A DNA stretch of 64,000 nucleotides from Streptococcus sp. sy004 (lineage in GTDB: Bacteria; Bacillota; Bacilli; Lactobacillales; Streptococcaceae), in the NCBI RefSeq assembly GCF_007859205.1, contig NZ_VOHP01000001.1:1-64000 (forward strand), read 5' to 3'. Positions within the stretch are counted from its first letter, which is position 1. Every line of letters starts with the position of its first letter. Positions 34,224-43,821 of the stretch are shown here, one piece after another. Position numbers and translations under genes: made by a program. The notes under the pieces were generated by a model. It saw only the letters and a program-made list of their open reading frames with translations, did not search any database and had not been told where the DNA came from.

Positions 34224-35201
34224 ATGAAATATCAAACAGTAAAAAAATTGGCAGTTATGTCATTAGCAGGCTTGGTTCTGCTTGGCTTAGGAGCTTGCTC
34301 TTCAACAAGTAGTCAGTCAAGTTCTACAGATTCTGTTAAAGTTGGGATTTTGCAATACATGGAACATGATTCCTTGACCGCAGCACGTAAGGGCTTTGTG
34401 GATGAATTAGCAGCCAATGGCTACAAAGAGGGCGAAAAAATCAGTTTGGATTATCAAAATGCCCAAGGCGATCAAGCCAATCTACAAACGATTTCTGAGC
34501 AGTTGGTCAGCAAAAATGACTTGGTTTTGGCGATTGCCACACCGGCAGCACAAAGCTTGGCAACGACATCAACAGACACGCCAATTTTATTTACAGCAGT
34601 GACTGATCCTCTATCAGCTGACTTGGTTGAATCTCTTGATAAACCAAAGACCTTGCTATCAGGAACTTCTGACCAAGCCCCTATTGATAAACAAATAGAA
34701 TTATTGGGGCAAGCTTTACCGACAGCTAAAACGGTTGGTATTCTCTATACAACAAGCGAACGTAATTCTGAAGTGCAGGTCGAACAAGCTAAAAAACTGC
34801 TAGAAAAGGCAGGCTACCAAGTGGTGGTTAAGGGGATCAATTCAACAAATGAGGTTCAAGACGCAACATCTAGCTTGATGAAGGATGTGGATGCCGTGTT
34901 TGTTCCAACAGATAATACCATTGCGTCAACGATGACAATGATTGGTGACTTATCAGTTGCAAATAAGGTGCCAGTTATTGGAGGCTCGACCGACATGGTG
35001 GATCAAGGTGGCTTATTGACCTATGGGACAAACTATGAGGCTTTGGGTCGTCAGACGGCTAAAATGGCAATCAAGGTTCTTGAAGGAGCAGATGTGTCAG
35101 AGTTGTCAGTTGAATACCCAGAAACAGTCAATCTTCATGTCAATCAAGACATTGCTAAGCAGTTAGGGATTGATACTTCTAATCTATCTGTTTCAAAATA
35201 A
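34224..35201 (+). CDS. ABC transporter substrate-binding lipoprotein (TrpX-like), copy 2
   Basis: This 325-residue lipoprotein has a lipobox in LLGLGACSS and the same fold and motifs as the preceding gene (VGILQYMEHDSLTAARKGF, NAQGDQANLQT, IATPAAQ). The two are clearly tandem duplicates that have diverged, perhaps to bind different aromatic amino acids or one for each transporter. An inverted repeat lies between it and the permease gene at 35224-35255. Confidence 0.88.
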   Translation: MKYQTVKKLAVMSLAGLVLLGLGACSSTSSQSSSTDSVKVGILQYMEHDSLTAARKGFVDELAANGYKEGEKISLDYQNAQGDQANLQTISEQLVSKNDLVLAIATPAAQSLATTSTDTPILFTAVTDPLSADLVESLDKPKTLLSGTSDQAPIDKQIELLGQALPTAKTVGILYTTSERNSEVQVEQAKKLLEKAGYQVVVKGINSTNEVQDATSSLMKDVDAVFVPTDNTIASTMTMIGDLSVANKVPVIGGSTDMVDQGGLLTYGTNYEALGRQTAKMAIKVLEGADVSELSVEYPETVNLHVNQDIAKQLGIDTSNLSVSK

Positions 35202-35223
35202 GTTATCTATTAAAAGAATAGGG

Positions 35224-35255
35224 CAGCTAAGTAGGTACCAGTGCCTGCTTAACTG
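35224..35255 (+). other. Intercistronic hairpin without T-run
   Basis: TAAGTAGG and CCTGCTTA pair, extended by CAG/CTG, around a loop holding GGTACC-like sequence. No T-run follows, so it is probably an mRNA processing or stability element that lets the receptor genes be expressed above the permease and ATPase. That role is inferred. Confidence 0.5.
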
Positions 35256-35277
35256 TCAAAATTAAAAGGAGAAAAGT

Positions 35278-36171
35278 GTGGATATTATCTTATCAAGCAT
35301 CTCGCAAGGCCTACTTTGGTCGATCATGGCAATCGGTGTTTATCTAACCTTTCGTATTTTAGAAATTGCAGACATGACAGCTGAGGGTGCTTATCCCTTG
35401 GGAGCTGCGGTTTGTGCAACAGCTATTGTCAATGGTGTTAATCCTTTGTTAGCAACTTTCTTGTCTATCTTAGCAGGAATGGGTGCTGGCTTGGTGTCTG
35501 GTTTGCTACATACCAAATTAAAAATTCCGCCGCTTTTGACGGGGATTGTGACCTTGACAGGTCTTTATTCAATCAATTTGAAAATCTTAGGCAAGGCCAA
35601 TGTCGCCCTGCTTAGACAAGAAACCTTAGTAACTCAACTTCAAGGGTTAGGTCTGACTAAAACCAATTCCGTTTTAGTGATTGGTGTGGTCGCGATTTTA
35701 TTGGTTGTTGCTATTTTAAGCCTTTTTATGAATACTCAAATTGGTTTGGCTATCCGTTCAACAGGGGACAATATTCCAATGAGCGAATCCAATGGCATTC
35801 AAGTCAATACCATGAAAATCTATGGTTATATGATTTCAAATGGTTTGATTGCTCTTTGTGGTGCTTTATTGACTCAAAACAATGGCTATGCTGATCTCAA
35901 TTCAGGAACAGGAACAATTGTTATTGGCTTAGCATCTGTGATTATTGCTGAAGTGATTTTGCGTAATCTCAGCCTTGGTTGGCGTTTGCTGTCTGTGGTT
36001 CTAGGAGCGGTGATTTATCGTTTGATTATCTTAGCTATCTTGGAAATTCCTGGTATGGACGCTGATTTAGTGAAGCTCTGCTCTGCTATTTTGCTAGCGA
36101 CTGTGCTTTATGTGCCAGAGTTGCAGAAAAAACTTAATATTCGTCGCCCAAAAATAAATGGACAAGCTTAG
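35278..36171 (+). CDS. ABC transporter permease (TrpY-like)
   Basis: This 297-residue membrane protein has about eight membrane segments and is paralogous to the permease at 25741. It shares FRILEIADMTAEGAYPLG, a cytosolic segment with RSTGDNIPMSESNGI and SNGLIALCGALLTQNNGYAD. It starts with GTG at 35278 after AAAAGGAG. It forms the channel of the importer with the ATPase nine bases downstream. Confidence 0.88.
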   Translation: MDIILSSISQGLLWSIMAIGVYLTFRILEIADMTAEGAYPLGAAVCATAIVNGVNPLLATFLSILAGMGAGLVSGLLHTKLKIPPLLTGIVTLTGLYSINLKILGKANVALLRQETLVTQLQGLGLTKTNSVLVIGVVAILLVVAILSLFMNTQIGLAIRSTGDNIPMSESNGIQVNTMKIYGYMISNGLIALCGALLTQNNGYADLNSGTGTIVIGLASVIIAEVILRNLSLGWRLLSVVLGAVIYRLIILAILEIPGMDADLVKLCSAILLATVLYVPELQKKLNIRRPKINGQA

Positions 36172-36180
36172 GAGGACCCT

Positions 36181-36981
36181 ATGACGACACTTTTATCGAT
36201 TCAAAATCTTCACAAGACCTTTGAAGCAGGAACAGTCAATGAAAACCATGTCTTGCGTGGCTTAAATCTTGAGGTTAAAGAGGGAGATTTCATTTCCATT
36301 ATTGGTGGTAATGGTGCTGGTAAATCAACCTTTATGAATCTTTTAGCCGGAGCACTTTTTCCTGATTCAGGCGATATTTTGCTAGAAGGCAAGTCTATTA
36401 AACACCTGCCAGCCTCTAAACGTTCAAAAGACATCAGTCGAGTTTTTCAAGATCCAAAAATGGGAACAGCCTCACGCTTGACTATTGAGGAAAATATGGC
36501 GATTGCTTATCGACGTGGTCTTTCTCGTGGCCTTTCTTGGGGGGGTAAAGACAGTGATCGCAAGATTTTCAAAGAAGCTTTAATGGAACTCGGTTTAGGG
36601 CTTGAAAATCGGATGAAGGTTGACACCCAATTTTTATCTGGTGGGCAAAGACAGGCCTTGACCTTGATGATGGCTTCCTTGGTGAAACCGAAATTGTTAC
36701 TCTTGGATGAACATACGGCTGCCCTAGATCCAAAAACCAGTGACATGGTGATGGATTTAACCCAAAAAATTGTGACAAGTCATCAGTTAACAGCACTGAT
36801 GATTACGCATAATATGGAAAATGCTATCCAATACGGTAATCGTCTGGTCATGCTCCATCGTGGTCAAATTGTGGTGGATGTCCAAGGTGAAGAAAAGCAG
36901 CATTTAACGGTTCAAGATTTAATGGCTCTCTTTCATAAAAACAGTGGCCAACAACTGACTGATGATGAAATGATTTTGTAA
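36181..36981 (+). CDS. ABC transporter ATP-binding protein (TrpZ-like)
   Basis: This 266-residue ATPase has Walker A GGNGAGKST, signature LSGGQRQALTL, Walker B LLLLDEH and switch MITHN. AGGAGG precedes ATG 36181. It shares FQDPKMGTA and LDEHTAALDPKTS with the ATPase at 26607. It energises the importer and ends just before a terminator. Confidence 0.9.
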   Translation: MTTLLSIQNLHKTFEAGTVNENHVLRGLNLEVKEGDFISIIGGNGAGKSTFMNLLAGALFPDSGDILLEGKSIKHLPASKRSKDISRVFQDPKMGTASRLTIEENMAIAYRRGLSRGLSWGGKDSDRKIFKEALMELGLGLENRMKVDTQFLSGGQRQALTLMMASLVKPKLLLLDEHTAALDPKTSDMVMDLTQKIVTSHQLTALMITHNMENAIQYGNRLVMLHRGQIVVDVQGEEKQHLTVQDLMALFHKNSGQQLTDDEMIL

Positions 36982-37005
36982 CGGTTTCAGAAACTATCAA
37001 AAAGC

Positions 37006-37042
37006 AGATTCAAGTGATTTTTTAACCACTTGAATCTTTTTT
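37006..37042 (+). terminator. Terminator of the aromatic amino acid importer operon
   Basis: AGATTCAAGTG and CACTTGAATCT form a perfect 11-bp stem followed by a T-run. Confidence 0.9.
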
Positions 37043-37151
37043 ATTGGGGAATCATTTGCGAAAATCTAAGCCATCAAAAAAGTTTGTGAAAAACTTATTT
37101 TTGTTTTCTTGGTAAACCTTTACATGATGATGATTTAGCTATTAAAAATAA

Positions 37152-37180
37152 TTGCGTCTTGTGAATTTTTAAGGTATGAT
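37152..37180 (+). promoter_or_regulatory. Promoter of the pdh operon
   Basis: TTGCGT (37152-37157), a 17-base spacer and TATGAT (37175-37180) precede the first gene. No clear CcpA (cre) site is seen in the 200 bases before the gene. Confidence 0.5.
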
Positions 37181-37211
37181 AAGAGTGTAAAAATAATTTA
37201 TGGAGGCCAAT

Positions 37212-38180
37212 ATGGTAACGATTTCTAAAGAGAAGCATTTGGAAATGTATTTGAAAATGCAACGTATCAGAGAATTTGATATGCGAATTAACAAACTTGT
37301 TCGTCGAGGTTTCGTTCAAGGGATGACTCACTTCTCAGTTGGTGAAGAAGCAGCCAACGTTGGTGCGATGGCTCATTTGACCTATGATGATGTCTTCTTC
37401 TCAAACCACCGTGGACACGGTCACTGTATTGCTCAGGATATGGATCTGAATGCAATGATGGCAGAATTAGCTGGTAAAGTGACAGGTGTGTCTAAGGGAC
37501 GTGGTGGCTCTATGCACTTGGCTGATTTTGAAAAAGGTAACTATGGAACCAATGGTATTGTTGGTGGTGGTTACGCTCTAGCAGTTGGTGCTGCCTTGAC
37601 GCAACAATACAAGGGAACAAATAATATTGCGGTCGCTTTCTCAGGAGATGGTGCAACCAATGAAGGCTCATTCCATGAGTCTGTCAACATGGCAGCAACT
37701 TGGAAATTGCCAGTGATTTTCTTCATCATCAATAATGGTTACGGTATCTCAATGGATATTAAAAATGCAACCAATACCCCTCACCTTTATACGCGTGCAG
37801 AAGCTTATGGTATTCCAGGATTCTATTGTGAAGACGGTAATGACGTCTTGGCAGTTTATGAAACAATGGAAAAAGCCGTAGAACATGTGCGTGGTGGCAA
37901 TGGACCTGCTATTGTTGAAGTAGTTTCTTATCGTTGGTTTGGTCACTCAACAGCAGATGCTGGGGTTTATCGTACCAAAGAAGAAGTTGATGAGTGGAAG
38001 AAAAAAGATCCAATGCTCAAATACCGTGCTTATTTGACTGAAAACAAATTTGCCACTGATCAAGAATTAGATGCGATTGATGCACAAGTGGTCAAAGAAG
38101 TTGACGATGCTTATGAATTTGCCGTGAATAGTCCAGACCCAGAATTGTCAGTTGCGTTTGAAGACGTTTGGGTTGATTAA
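37212..38180 (+). CDS. pdhA: Pyruvate dehydrogenase E1 component, alpha subunit
   Basis: Thiamine-diphosphate-dependent subunit of 322 residues that, with the beta subunit, decarboxylates pyruvate (or acetoin in Aco-type complexes). The ThDP motif GDGATNEGSFHE runs to NNGYGIS, and a phosphorylation-loop-like segment HSTADAGVYRTKEE follows. An upstream in-frame ATG at 37200 overlaps the ribosome-binding site (GGAGG at 37202-37206), so ATG 37212 is the start. It is the first gene of pdhABCD, the aerobic or mixed-acid route to acetyl-CoA. AcoA is an alternative name in some streptococci. Confidence 0.93.
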   Translation: MVTISKEKHLEMYLKMQRIREFDMRINKLVRRGFVQGMTHFSVGEEAANVGAMAHLTYDDVFFSNHRGHGHCIAQDMDLNAMMAELAGKVTGVSKGRGGSMHLADFEKGNYGTNGIVGGGYALAVGAALTQQYKGTNNIAVAFSGDGATNEGSFHESVNMAATWKLPVIFFIINNGYGISMDIKNATNTPHLYTRAEAYGIPGFYCEDGNDVLAVYETMEKAVEHVRGGNGPAIVEVVSYRWFGHSTADAGVYRTKEEVDEWKKKDPMLKYRAYLTENKFATDQELDAIDAQVVKEVDDAYEFAVNSPDPELSVAFEDVWVD

Positions 38181-38229
38181 GACGCACACTAAGGTAAGTA
38201 AACTAACAGTAAAAATTAGGAGAAATAAC

Positions 38230-39225
38230 ATGTCAGAAACTAAATTGATGGCTTTGCGTGAAGCAATTAACCTTGCCATGAGTGAGGAAATGCGTAAAGA
38301 TGAAGATATTTTCTTGATGGGAGAAGATGTCGGCATTTATGGTGGTGATTTTGGTACTTCAGTTGGAATGCTAGCTGAATTTGGGAAAAAGCGTGTTCGT
38401 GACACACCAATTTCTGAAGCAGCTATCGCTGGTGCAGCAGTTGGTGCGGCAATTACAGGTTTGCGTCCAATTATTGACTTGACCTTCATGGACTTCATCA
38501 CGATTGCTCTTGATGCGATTGTGAATAATGGTGCGAAAAACAATTACATGTTTGGTGGTGGTTTGAAAACACCTGTTACCTTCCGTGTGGCGTCTGGTTC
38601 AGGTATCGGTTCAGCAGCTCAACATTCTCAGTCTTTGGAAGCATGGTTGGCTCACATCCCAGGAATTAAGGTCGTTGCTCCAGGTAATGCCAATGATGCC
38701 AAGGGCTTGTTGAAATCTGCTATTCGTGATAATAATATTGTTTTGTTCATGGAGCCAAAGGCACTTTATGGTAAAAAAGAAGAAGTGACCCAAGATCCGG
38801 ACTTCTACATTCCACTTGGTAAGGGTGAAATCAAGCGTGAAGGAACAGATTTGACCATTGTGTCTTACGGTCGTATGTTAGAACGTGTCTTACAGGCCGC
38901 AGAAGAAGTGGCTGCTGATGGCATCAATGTTGAAGTTGTTGACCCACGCACACTTGTGCCTTTGGATAAGGAATTGATTATTGAGTCAGTGAAGAAAACG
39001 GGTAAATTGATGCTAGTTAACGATGCCTATAAGACAGGTGGTTTCATTGGTGAAATTGCTGCTATGGTGACAGAAAGTGAAGCTTTTGATTATCTTGATC
39101 ATCCAATTGTTCGTCTAGCTAGTGAAGACGTGCCAGTACCTTATGCTCGTGTTCTGGAACAAGCAGTCCTACCAGATGTTGCCAAGATTAAAGATGCTAT
39201 CTATAAGATTGCTAACAAGCAGTAG
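38230..39225 (+). CDS. pdhB: Pyruvate dehydrogenase E1 component, beta subunit
   Basis: This 331-residue partner of E1-alpha holds the transketolase-type pyrimidine-binding domain (GEDVGIYGGDFGTSVGM, TFMDFITIALDAIVN) and the C-terminal transketolase domain (VVDPRTLVPLDKELI). ATG 38230 follows AGGAGAAA. The longer in-frame form from 38152 would overlap the alpha gene and is rejected. Confidence 0.94.
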   Translation: MSETKLMALREAINLAMSEEMRKDEDIFLMGEDVGIYGGDFGTSVGMLAEFGKKRVRDTPISEAAIAGAAVGAAITGLRPIIDLTFMDFITIALDAIVNNGAKNNYMFGGGLKTPVTFRVASGSGIGSAAQHSQSLEAWLAHIPGIKVVAPGNANDAKGLLKSAIRDNNIVLFMEPKALYGKKEEVTQDPDFYIPLGKGEIKREGTDLTIVSYGRMLERVLQAAEEVAADGINVEVVDPRTLVPLDKELIIESVKKTGKLMLVNDAYKTGGFIGEIAAMVTESEAFDYLDHPIVRLASEDVPVPYARVLEQAVLPDVAKIKDAIYKIANKQ

Positions 39226-39267
39226 GCTTGTTAAAGACAAGTGAGATAACAAAGAAGGGAAAAGAGA

Positions 39268-40656
39268 ATGGCAATAGAAATTATTATGCCTAAGCTCGGT
39301 GTTGATATGCAAGAAGGCGAAATCATCGAGTGGAAAAAACAAGAAGGCGATGAGGTCAAAGAAGGCGAAATTCTCCTTGAAATCATGTCAGACAAGACCA
39401 ACATGGAATTGGAAGCAGAAGATTCAGGTGTTCTCTTGAAAATCGTCCGTGGTGCAGGTGAAACGGTGCCTGTTACAGAAATCATTGGTTACATCGGTGC
39501 AGCTGGAGAAGTGGTCGAAGCCAATCAGTCAGAAAAACCAACTAAGGTGGCTGACAATCCTGTAGAAAAGGTTGAGTCGCCTGCTCAGGTTCTTGAAACA
39601 AGTAAAGAAGTAGTTCCTGTGGCAGAAGGTGAGAAAGTTCGTGCGACACCAGCAGCTCGTAAATTAGCGAAAGATTTGGGCATTAACCTTCATCTTGTTG
39701 TAGGAACTGGACTTCGTGGCCGTATTCACAAAGAAGATGTTGAAAAAGTTAAACAAGCGATTGGTCGTATTTCACCATTGGCACGTAAGATTGCCGAAGA
39801 CAAGGGTGTTGATATTAGTAGCTTAGTTGGTAGCGGTGTACGTGGTAAGATCATGAAACAAGATATTTTAGCTGCCATTGCACCAAGTCAAGAAGTCGCT
39901 GCTGAAAGCCCAGTAAGCAAAGTCGTTGAAACGGTTAAAGAAGAGGTGCCATCTGATATTGAAATTATCAAGATGAGTCCAATGCGTAAGGCAATTTCAA
40001 AAGGAATGGTTAATTCATACTTGACTGCTCCAACCTTTACGCTTAACTACGACATCGACATGACTAACTTAATGGCTCTACGCAAGCAAGTCCTTGAACC
40101 AATTATGGCAAAGACTGGCAATAAGGTAACCTTTACTGATTTAATTGGTCTTGCAGTTGTTAAAACTTTGATGAAACCAGAACATCGTTACATGAATGCG
40201 TCTTTGATTAACGATGCCAATGAAATTGAAATTCATAAGTATGTCAATCTTGGTATTGCCGTTGGTCTTGATGATGGTTTGGTCGTTCCAGTTGTTCATG
40301 GTGCAGATAAGATGAGCTTGTCTGAATTTGTGGTTGCGTCAAAAGATGTGATTAAAAAAGCTCAAACGGGTAAATTAAAAGCAGCTGAAATGTCAGGTTC
40401 AACCTTCTCGATTACCAACCTGGGTATGTTTGGAACAAAGAGCTTCAATCCAATTATTAACCAACCAAACTCAGCAATCCTTGGTGTGGCAGCGACAGTA
40501 CCGACACCAGTTGCCCTAGATGGAGAAGTTGTGATTCGTCCAATTATGGCTATGTGCTTGACGATTGACCATCGTATCATCGACGGCATGAATGGGGCTA
40601 AGTTTATGGTTGATTTGAAAAATCTTTTGGAAAATCCAATGGAATTGCTCATCTAA
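39268..40656 (+). CDS. pdhC: Dihydrolipoamide acetyltransferase (E2) with tandem subunit-binding domains
   Basis: This 462-residue core enzyme transfers acetyl groups to CoA. The lipoyl domain (1-78, lysine K43 in SDKTNME) is followed by two peripheral subunit-binding domains in a row (about 124-158, RATPAARKLAKDLG; about 166-202, RISPLARKIAEDKG). The catalytic domain comes last, with H435 in DHRIIDG. One binding domain is usual, so the tandem pair is worth noting. The lipoyl domain is almost identical to that at the start of the E3 gene. Confidence 0.94.
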   Translation: MAIEIIMPKLGVDMQEGEIIEWKKQEGDEVKEGEILLEIMSDKTNMELEAEDSGVLLKIVRGAGETVPVTEIIGYIGAAGEVVEANQSEKPTKVADNPVEKVESPAQVLETSKEVVPVAEGEKVRATPAARKLAKDLGINLHLVVGTGLRGRIHKEDVEKVKQAIGRISPLARKIAEDKGVDISSLVGSGVRGKIMKQDILAAIAPSQEVAAESPVSKVVETVKEEVPSDIEIIKMSPMRKAISKGMVNSYLTAPTFTLNYDIDMTNLMALRKQVLEPIMAKTGNKVTFTDLIGLAVVKTLMKPEHRYMNASLINDANEIEIHKYVNLGIAVGLDDGLVVPVVHGADKMSLSEFVVASKDVIKKAQTGKLKAAEMSGSTFSITNLGMFGTKSFNPIINQPNSAILGVAATVPTPVALDGEVVIRPIMAMCLTIDHRIIDGMNGAKFMVDLKNLLENPMELLI

Positions 40657-40708
40657 AGATGGGAAACCAAGGTAAAATGTTAGTTGAAAAATAGAAAGTG
40701 AGAAAATA

Positions 40709-42454
40709 ATGGCTGTAGAAATTATCATGCCAAAACTCGGTGTTGACATGCAAGAAGGAGAAATCATCGAGTGGAAAAAACAAGAAGGTGATGAAGTCAA
40801 AGAAGGCGACATTCTTCTTGAGATTATGTCAGACAAGACCAATATGGAATTGGAAGCAGAAGATTCAGGTGTTCTTTTGAAAATCGTCCGTGGTGCAGGT
40901 GAAACCGTTCCAGTTACGGAAATTATTGGTTACATTGGTGCGGCTGGAGAAGTGGTTGATGCAGGAACTAAAAGTGCATCACCGGCAGAACTAGAAGCGG
41001 CTGGTCTGGAAGTGCCAAAAGCTCCAGCGCAAGAAACTGTGGTTGTTGCTGACAAGGCACCACTTGCAGATGATGAATATGATATTGTCGTTGTTGGTGG
41101 TGGTCCAGCAGGGTACTATGCAGCCATTCGTGGTGCTCAACTAGGTGGTAAGATTGCCATTGTTGAGAAATCAGAATTTGGTGGTACTTGCTTGAACAAG
41201 GGATGTATCCCAACTAAGACTTATTTAAAAAATGCTGAAATTCTTGATGGATTGAAGATTGCAGCAGGTCGAGGTATCAATTTAGCATCAACCAACTACA
41301 CGATTGATATGGATAAGACCGTTGACTTCAAAAATTCAGTGGTTAAAACCTTGACAAGTGGTGTTCAAGGCTTGTTGAAAGCTAATAAAGTGACCATTTT
41401 TAATGGTCTTGGTCAAGTTAATCCAGATAAGACAGTTACGATTGGTAGTGAAACGATTAAGGGACGTAACATTATCCTTGCGACTGGTTCAAAAGTTTCA
41501 CGCATCAATATTCCAGGAATTGAGTCATCATTAGTTATGACTTCAGATGATATTCTTGACTTGCGTGAAATTCCGAAATCATTAGCTGTTATGGGTGGTG
41601 GTGTCGTTGGTATTGAGTTAGGTTTGGTTTATGCAGCCTATGGTACAGAAGTGACCGTTATTGAAATGGCAGACCGTATCATTCCAGCCATGGACAAGGA
41701 AATTTCTTTGGAATTACAAAAAATCTTGGCTAAAAAAGGCATGAACATCAAGACATCTGTTGGTGTTGCTGAAATCGTTGAAAATAACAATCAACTTACT
41801 CTGAAATTGAATGACGGTTCAGAAGTAGTGGCAGATCGTGCTCTCTTATCAATTGGTCGTGTGCCGCAATTAGCTGGTTTAGAAAATCTTGATCTTGACA
41901 TGGATCGTGGTCGTATCAAAGTTAACGAGTATCAAGAAACATCAATTCCAGGTATTTATTCCCCAGGAGATGTGAACGGAACTAAAATGCTAGCTCACGC
42001 AGCCTACCGTATGGGTGAGGTTGCTGCTGAAAATGCGATGCGTGGTAATGTCCGTAAAGCACACCTTGATTTTACACCAGCAGCCGTTTACACGCATCCA
42101 GAAGTGGCGATGTGTGGATTGACAGAAGAACAAGCTCGTGAGCAATACGGTAATGACATCCTTATTGGTAAATGTAGCTTTACTGGTAATGGACGTGCTA
42201 TTGCGTCTAACGAGGCACATGGTTTTGTTAAGGTCATTGCTGACGCTAAATACCATGAAATCCTTGGTGTTCACATTGTAGGGCCTGTTGCGGCTGAATT
42301 GATTAACGAAGCGGCAACTATCATGGAAGCAGAATTAACAGTTGATGATGTGGCTCAATCAATTCATGGTCATCCAACCTTCTCAGAAGTGATGTATGAA
42401 GCATTCCTAGATGTGCTTGGCGAAGCGATTCATAACCCACCAAAACGTAAATAA
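40709..42454 (+). CDS. pdhD: Dihydrolipoamide dehydrogenase (E3) with N-terminal lipoyl domain
   Basis: This 581-residue flavoprotein reoxidises the lipoyl groups of E2 with NAD+. The N-terminal lipoyl domain (1-80, K43) is followed by a linker, then the FAD domain (VVVGGGPAGYYAA), the redox disulphide C161/C166 (GGTCLNKGCIPTK), the NAD domain and the interface domain with the catalytic HGHPTFSE. A lipoylated E3 is known in streptococci. The gene ends the operon at the terminator 42460-42492. Confidence 0.95.
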   Translation: MAVEIIMPKLGVDMQEGEIIEWKKQEGDEVKEGDILLEIMSDKTNMELEAEDSGVLLKIVRGAGETVPVTEIIGYIGAAGEVVDAGTKSASPAELEAAGLEVPKAPAQETVVVADKAPLADDEYDIVVVGGGPAGYYAAIRGAQLGGKIAIVEKSEFGGTCLNKGCIPTKTYLKNAEILDGLKIAAGRGINLASTNYTIDMDKTVDFKNSVVKTLTSGVQGLLKANKVTIFNGLGQVNPDKTVTIGSETIKGRNIILATGSKVSRINIPGIESSLVMTSDDILDLREIPKSLAVMGGGVVGIELGLVYAAYGTEVTVIEMADRIIPAMDKEISLELQKILAKKGMNIKTSVGVAEIVENNNQLTLKLNDGSEVVADRALLSIGRVPQLAGLENLDLDMDRGRIKVNEYQETSIPGIYSPGDVNGTKMLAHAAYRMGEVAAENAMRGNVRKAHLDFTPAAVYTHPEVAMCGLTEEQAREQYGNDILIGKCSFTGNGRAIASNEAHGFVKVIADAKYHEILGVHIVGPVAAELINEAATIMEAELTVDDVAQSIHGHPTFSEVMYEAFLDVLGEAIHNPPKRK

Positions 42455-42459
42455 ACATA

Positions 42460-42492
42460 AAAATCCTTTAGACTTATCTAAAGGATTTTTTT
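42460..42492. terminator. Bidirectional terminator after pdhD
   Basis: AAAATCCTTTAGA and TCTAAAGGATTTT form a long stem with T-tails on both strands, serving pdhD and the convergent monooxygenase gene. Confidence 0.9.
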
Positions 42493-42495
42493 ATA

Positions 42496-43821
42496 TCATT
42501 TGCCGTATTGGTAAGGCACACCCAAATGTTCTCTTAAGGTACTGCCTTCATAATCTTCGTGGAAAATGCCACGTTCTTGTAAAATTGGAACTACTTTTTC
42601 TACAAAAGATTTGATGCCATCATGTGCTAGATCTGGTACAATTGAAAAGCCATCACAAGCACCAGCTTCAAACCATTCTTGTAAGAAATCAGCGACATCT
42701 TTTGCCGTACCAACTACGACTGGATGATAGTTAATCACACCATGAGCCAGTGTGTCGATAGGAGAATAGCCTTGTTTGAGTATTTCCAAAGCTTTTGGCG
42801 AACGAGGATCACCAGGGTTAGCTTGAGCCAAATTGAGCCAGTTTTTAGGTAAGGGTTGATAAGGGTCAAGTGCTTGAAGGTTTAAACCAACCATGGCGCT
42901 TAGATAAGCCAGTCGTTGTGTTAATTCTTCTTGATCAAATGCTAGGATTTGTCGTCTGCGTGCCAGGGCTTCTTCCTTACTATCCGCAATAGTAAACATA
43001 AACCCAGTAAAGCTATTGATATCTGTTGGAGCACGTCCATTTTTTTCAGCTTCAGCTTGTAACATTTGACGGTAAGCTTTAGCTTCTTCTATGGTAAAGG
43101 GATTAGCATAGACACCAGAGGCGAATCGTCCAGCCAATCGAATCCCTTCTGGGCTAGGACCAGCTTGAAAAATAGGAGGTTGCCCTTGTTCTGACGGTGG
43201 AATGGGTAGTGGGCCCATAGTCTTGATGTATTCGCCTTGATAGTGAATCGGTTTTATTTGTGTGGTATCAGCAAATTGACCAGTTGATTTATCGTGACGA
43301 TAGGCTGTTTGTCCCCAAGACCCCCATAAACCTTGAACTGCCTCGATAAATTCATGAGCTCGTCCATAACGCTCTTGATAGGTTGGAATTGCTTGCCCAA
43401 AATTAGCCCCTGTCGCCTGAGTAGAGGTTGTGACAGCATTCCAACCAATTCGCCCATGACTCACCACATCCAAGGCTTTCAGATGACGAGCTAGGTTATA
43501 GGGTTCGTTAAAGGTCGTTGAAAAAGTGCCCACCAAGCCGATTTTTTCAGTAGCACGAGCAACAGATGTCATGGCAATTAAGGGATCCATCGAGTGCATA
43601 GGTGTATTTCCTTCAATGTCATTAACAAGAGCAGGTGTGTCTGCCATAAATAAGGCATGAATTTTTCCTTTTTCAGCAAGCTGAGCCAACTCGACATAAA
43701 GGTCCATATCAGTATAAGCGTCAGCTTTGGCTTCAGGTAATCGCCAAGTCTTAAACTCTCCCCCATAGCCAGCCACCATTTGTAGTACAATTTTCATTTG
43801 CTTTTTCGGTTTATTTATCAT
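42496..43821 (-). CDS. LLM class flavin-dependent monooxygenase (NtaA/SnaA/DszA type)
   Basis: This 441-residue bacterial-luciferase-like monooxygenase uses FMNH2 supplied by a separate reductase. Sequence features of the NtaA/DszA group are MVAGYGGEFKTWR near the start, LVGTFSTTFNEPYNLARHLKALD and GRIGWNAVTTST. Relatives act on chelators, sulphur compounds or phthalate-like substrates. AGAGGAAG precedes the ATG at 43821. The gene is divergent from an HxlR regulator, which probably controls it. No flavin reductase gene is adjacent. Confidence 0.9.
   Translation of the reverse strand: MINKPKKQMKIVLQMVAGYGGEFKTWRLPEAKADAYTDMDLYVELAQLAEKGKIHALFMADTPALVNDIEGNTPMHSMDPLIAMTSVARATEKIGLVGTFSTTFNEPYNLARHLKALDVVSHGRIGWNAVTTSTQATGANFGQAIPTYQERYGRAHEFIEAVQGLWGSWGQTAYRHDKSTGQFADTTQIKPIHYQGEYIKTMGPLPIPPSEQGQPPIFQAGPSPEGIRLAGRFASGVYANPFTIEEAKAYRQMLQAEAEKNGRAPTDINSFTGFMFTIADSKEEALARRRQILAFDQEELTQRLAYLSAMVGLNLQALDPYQPLPKNWLNLAQANPGDPRSPKALEILKQGYSPIDTLAHGVINYHPVVVGTAKDVADFLQEWFEAGACDGFSIVPDLAHDGIKSFVEKVVPILQERGIFHEDYEGSTLREHLGVPYQYGK

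Noticed and set aside
35224-35255. Hairpin before the permease as a terminator
   Set aside because: No T-run follows it; an intercistronic stability or processing role is more likely.
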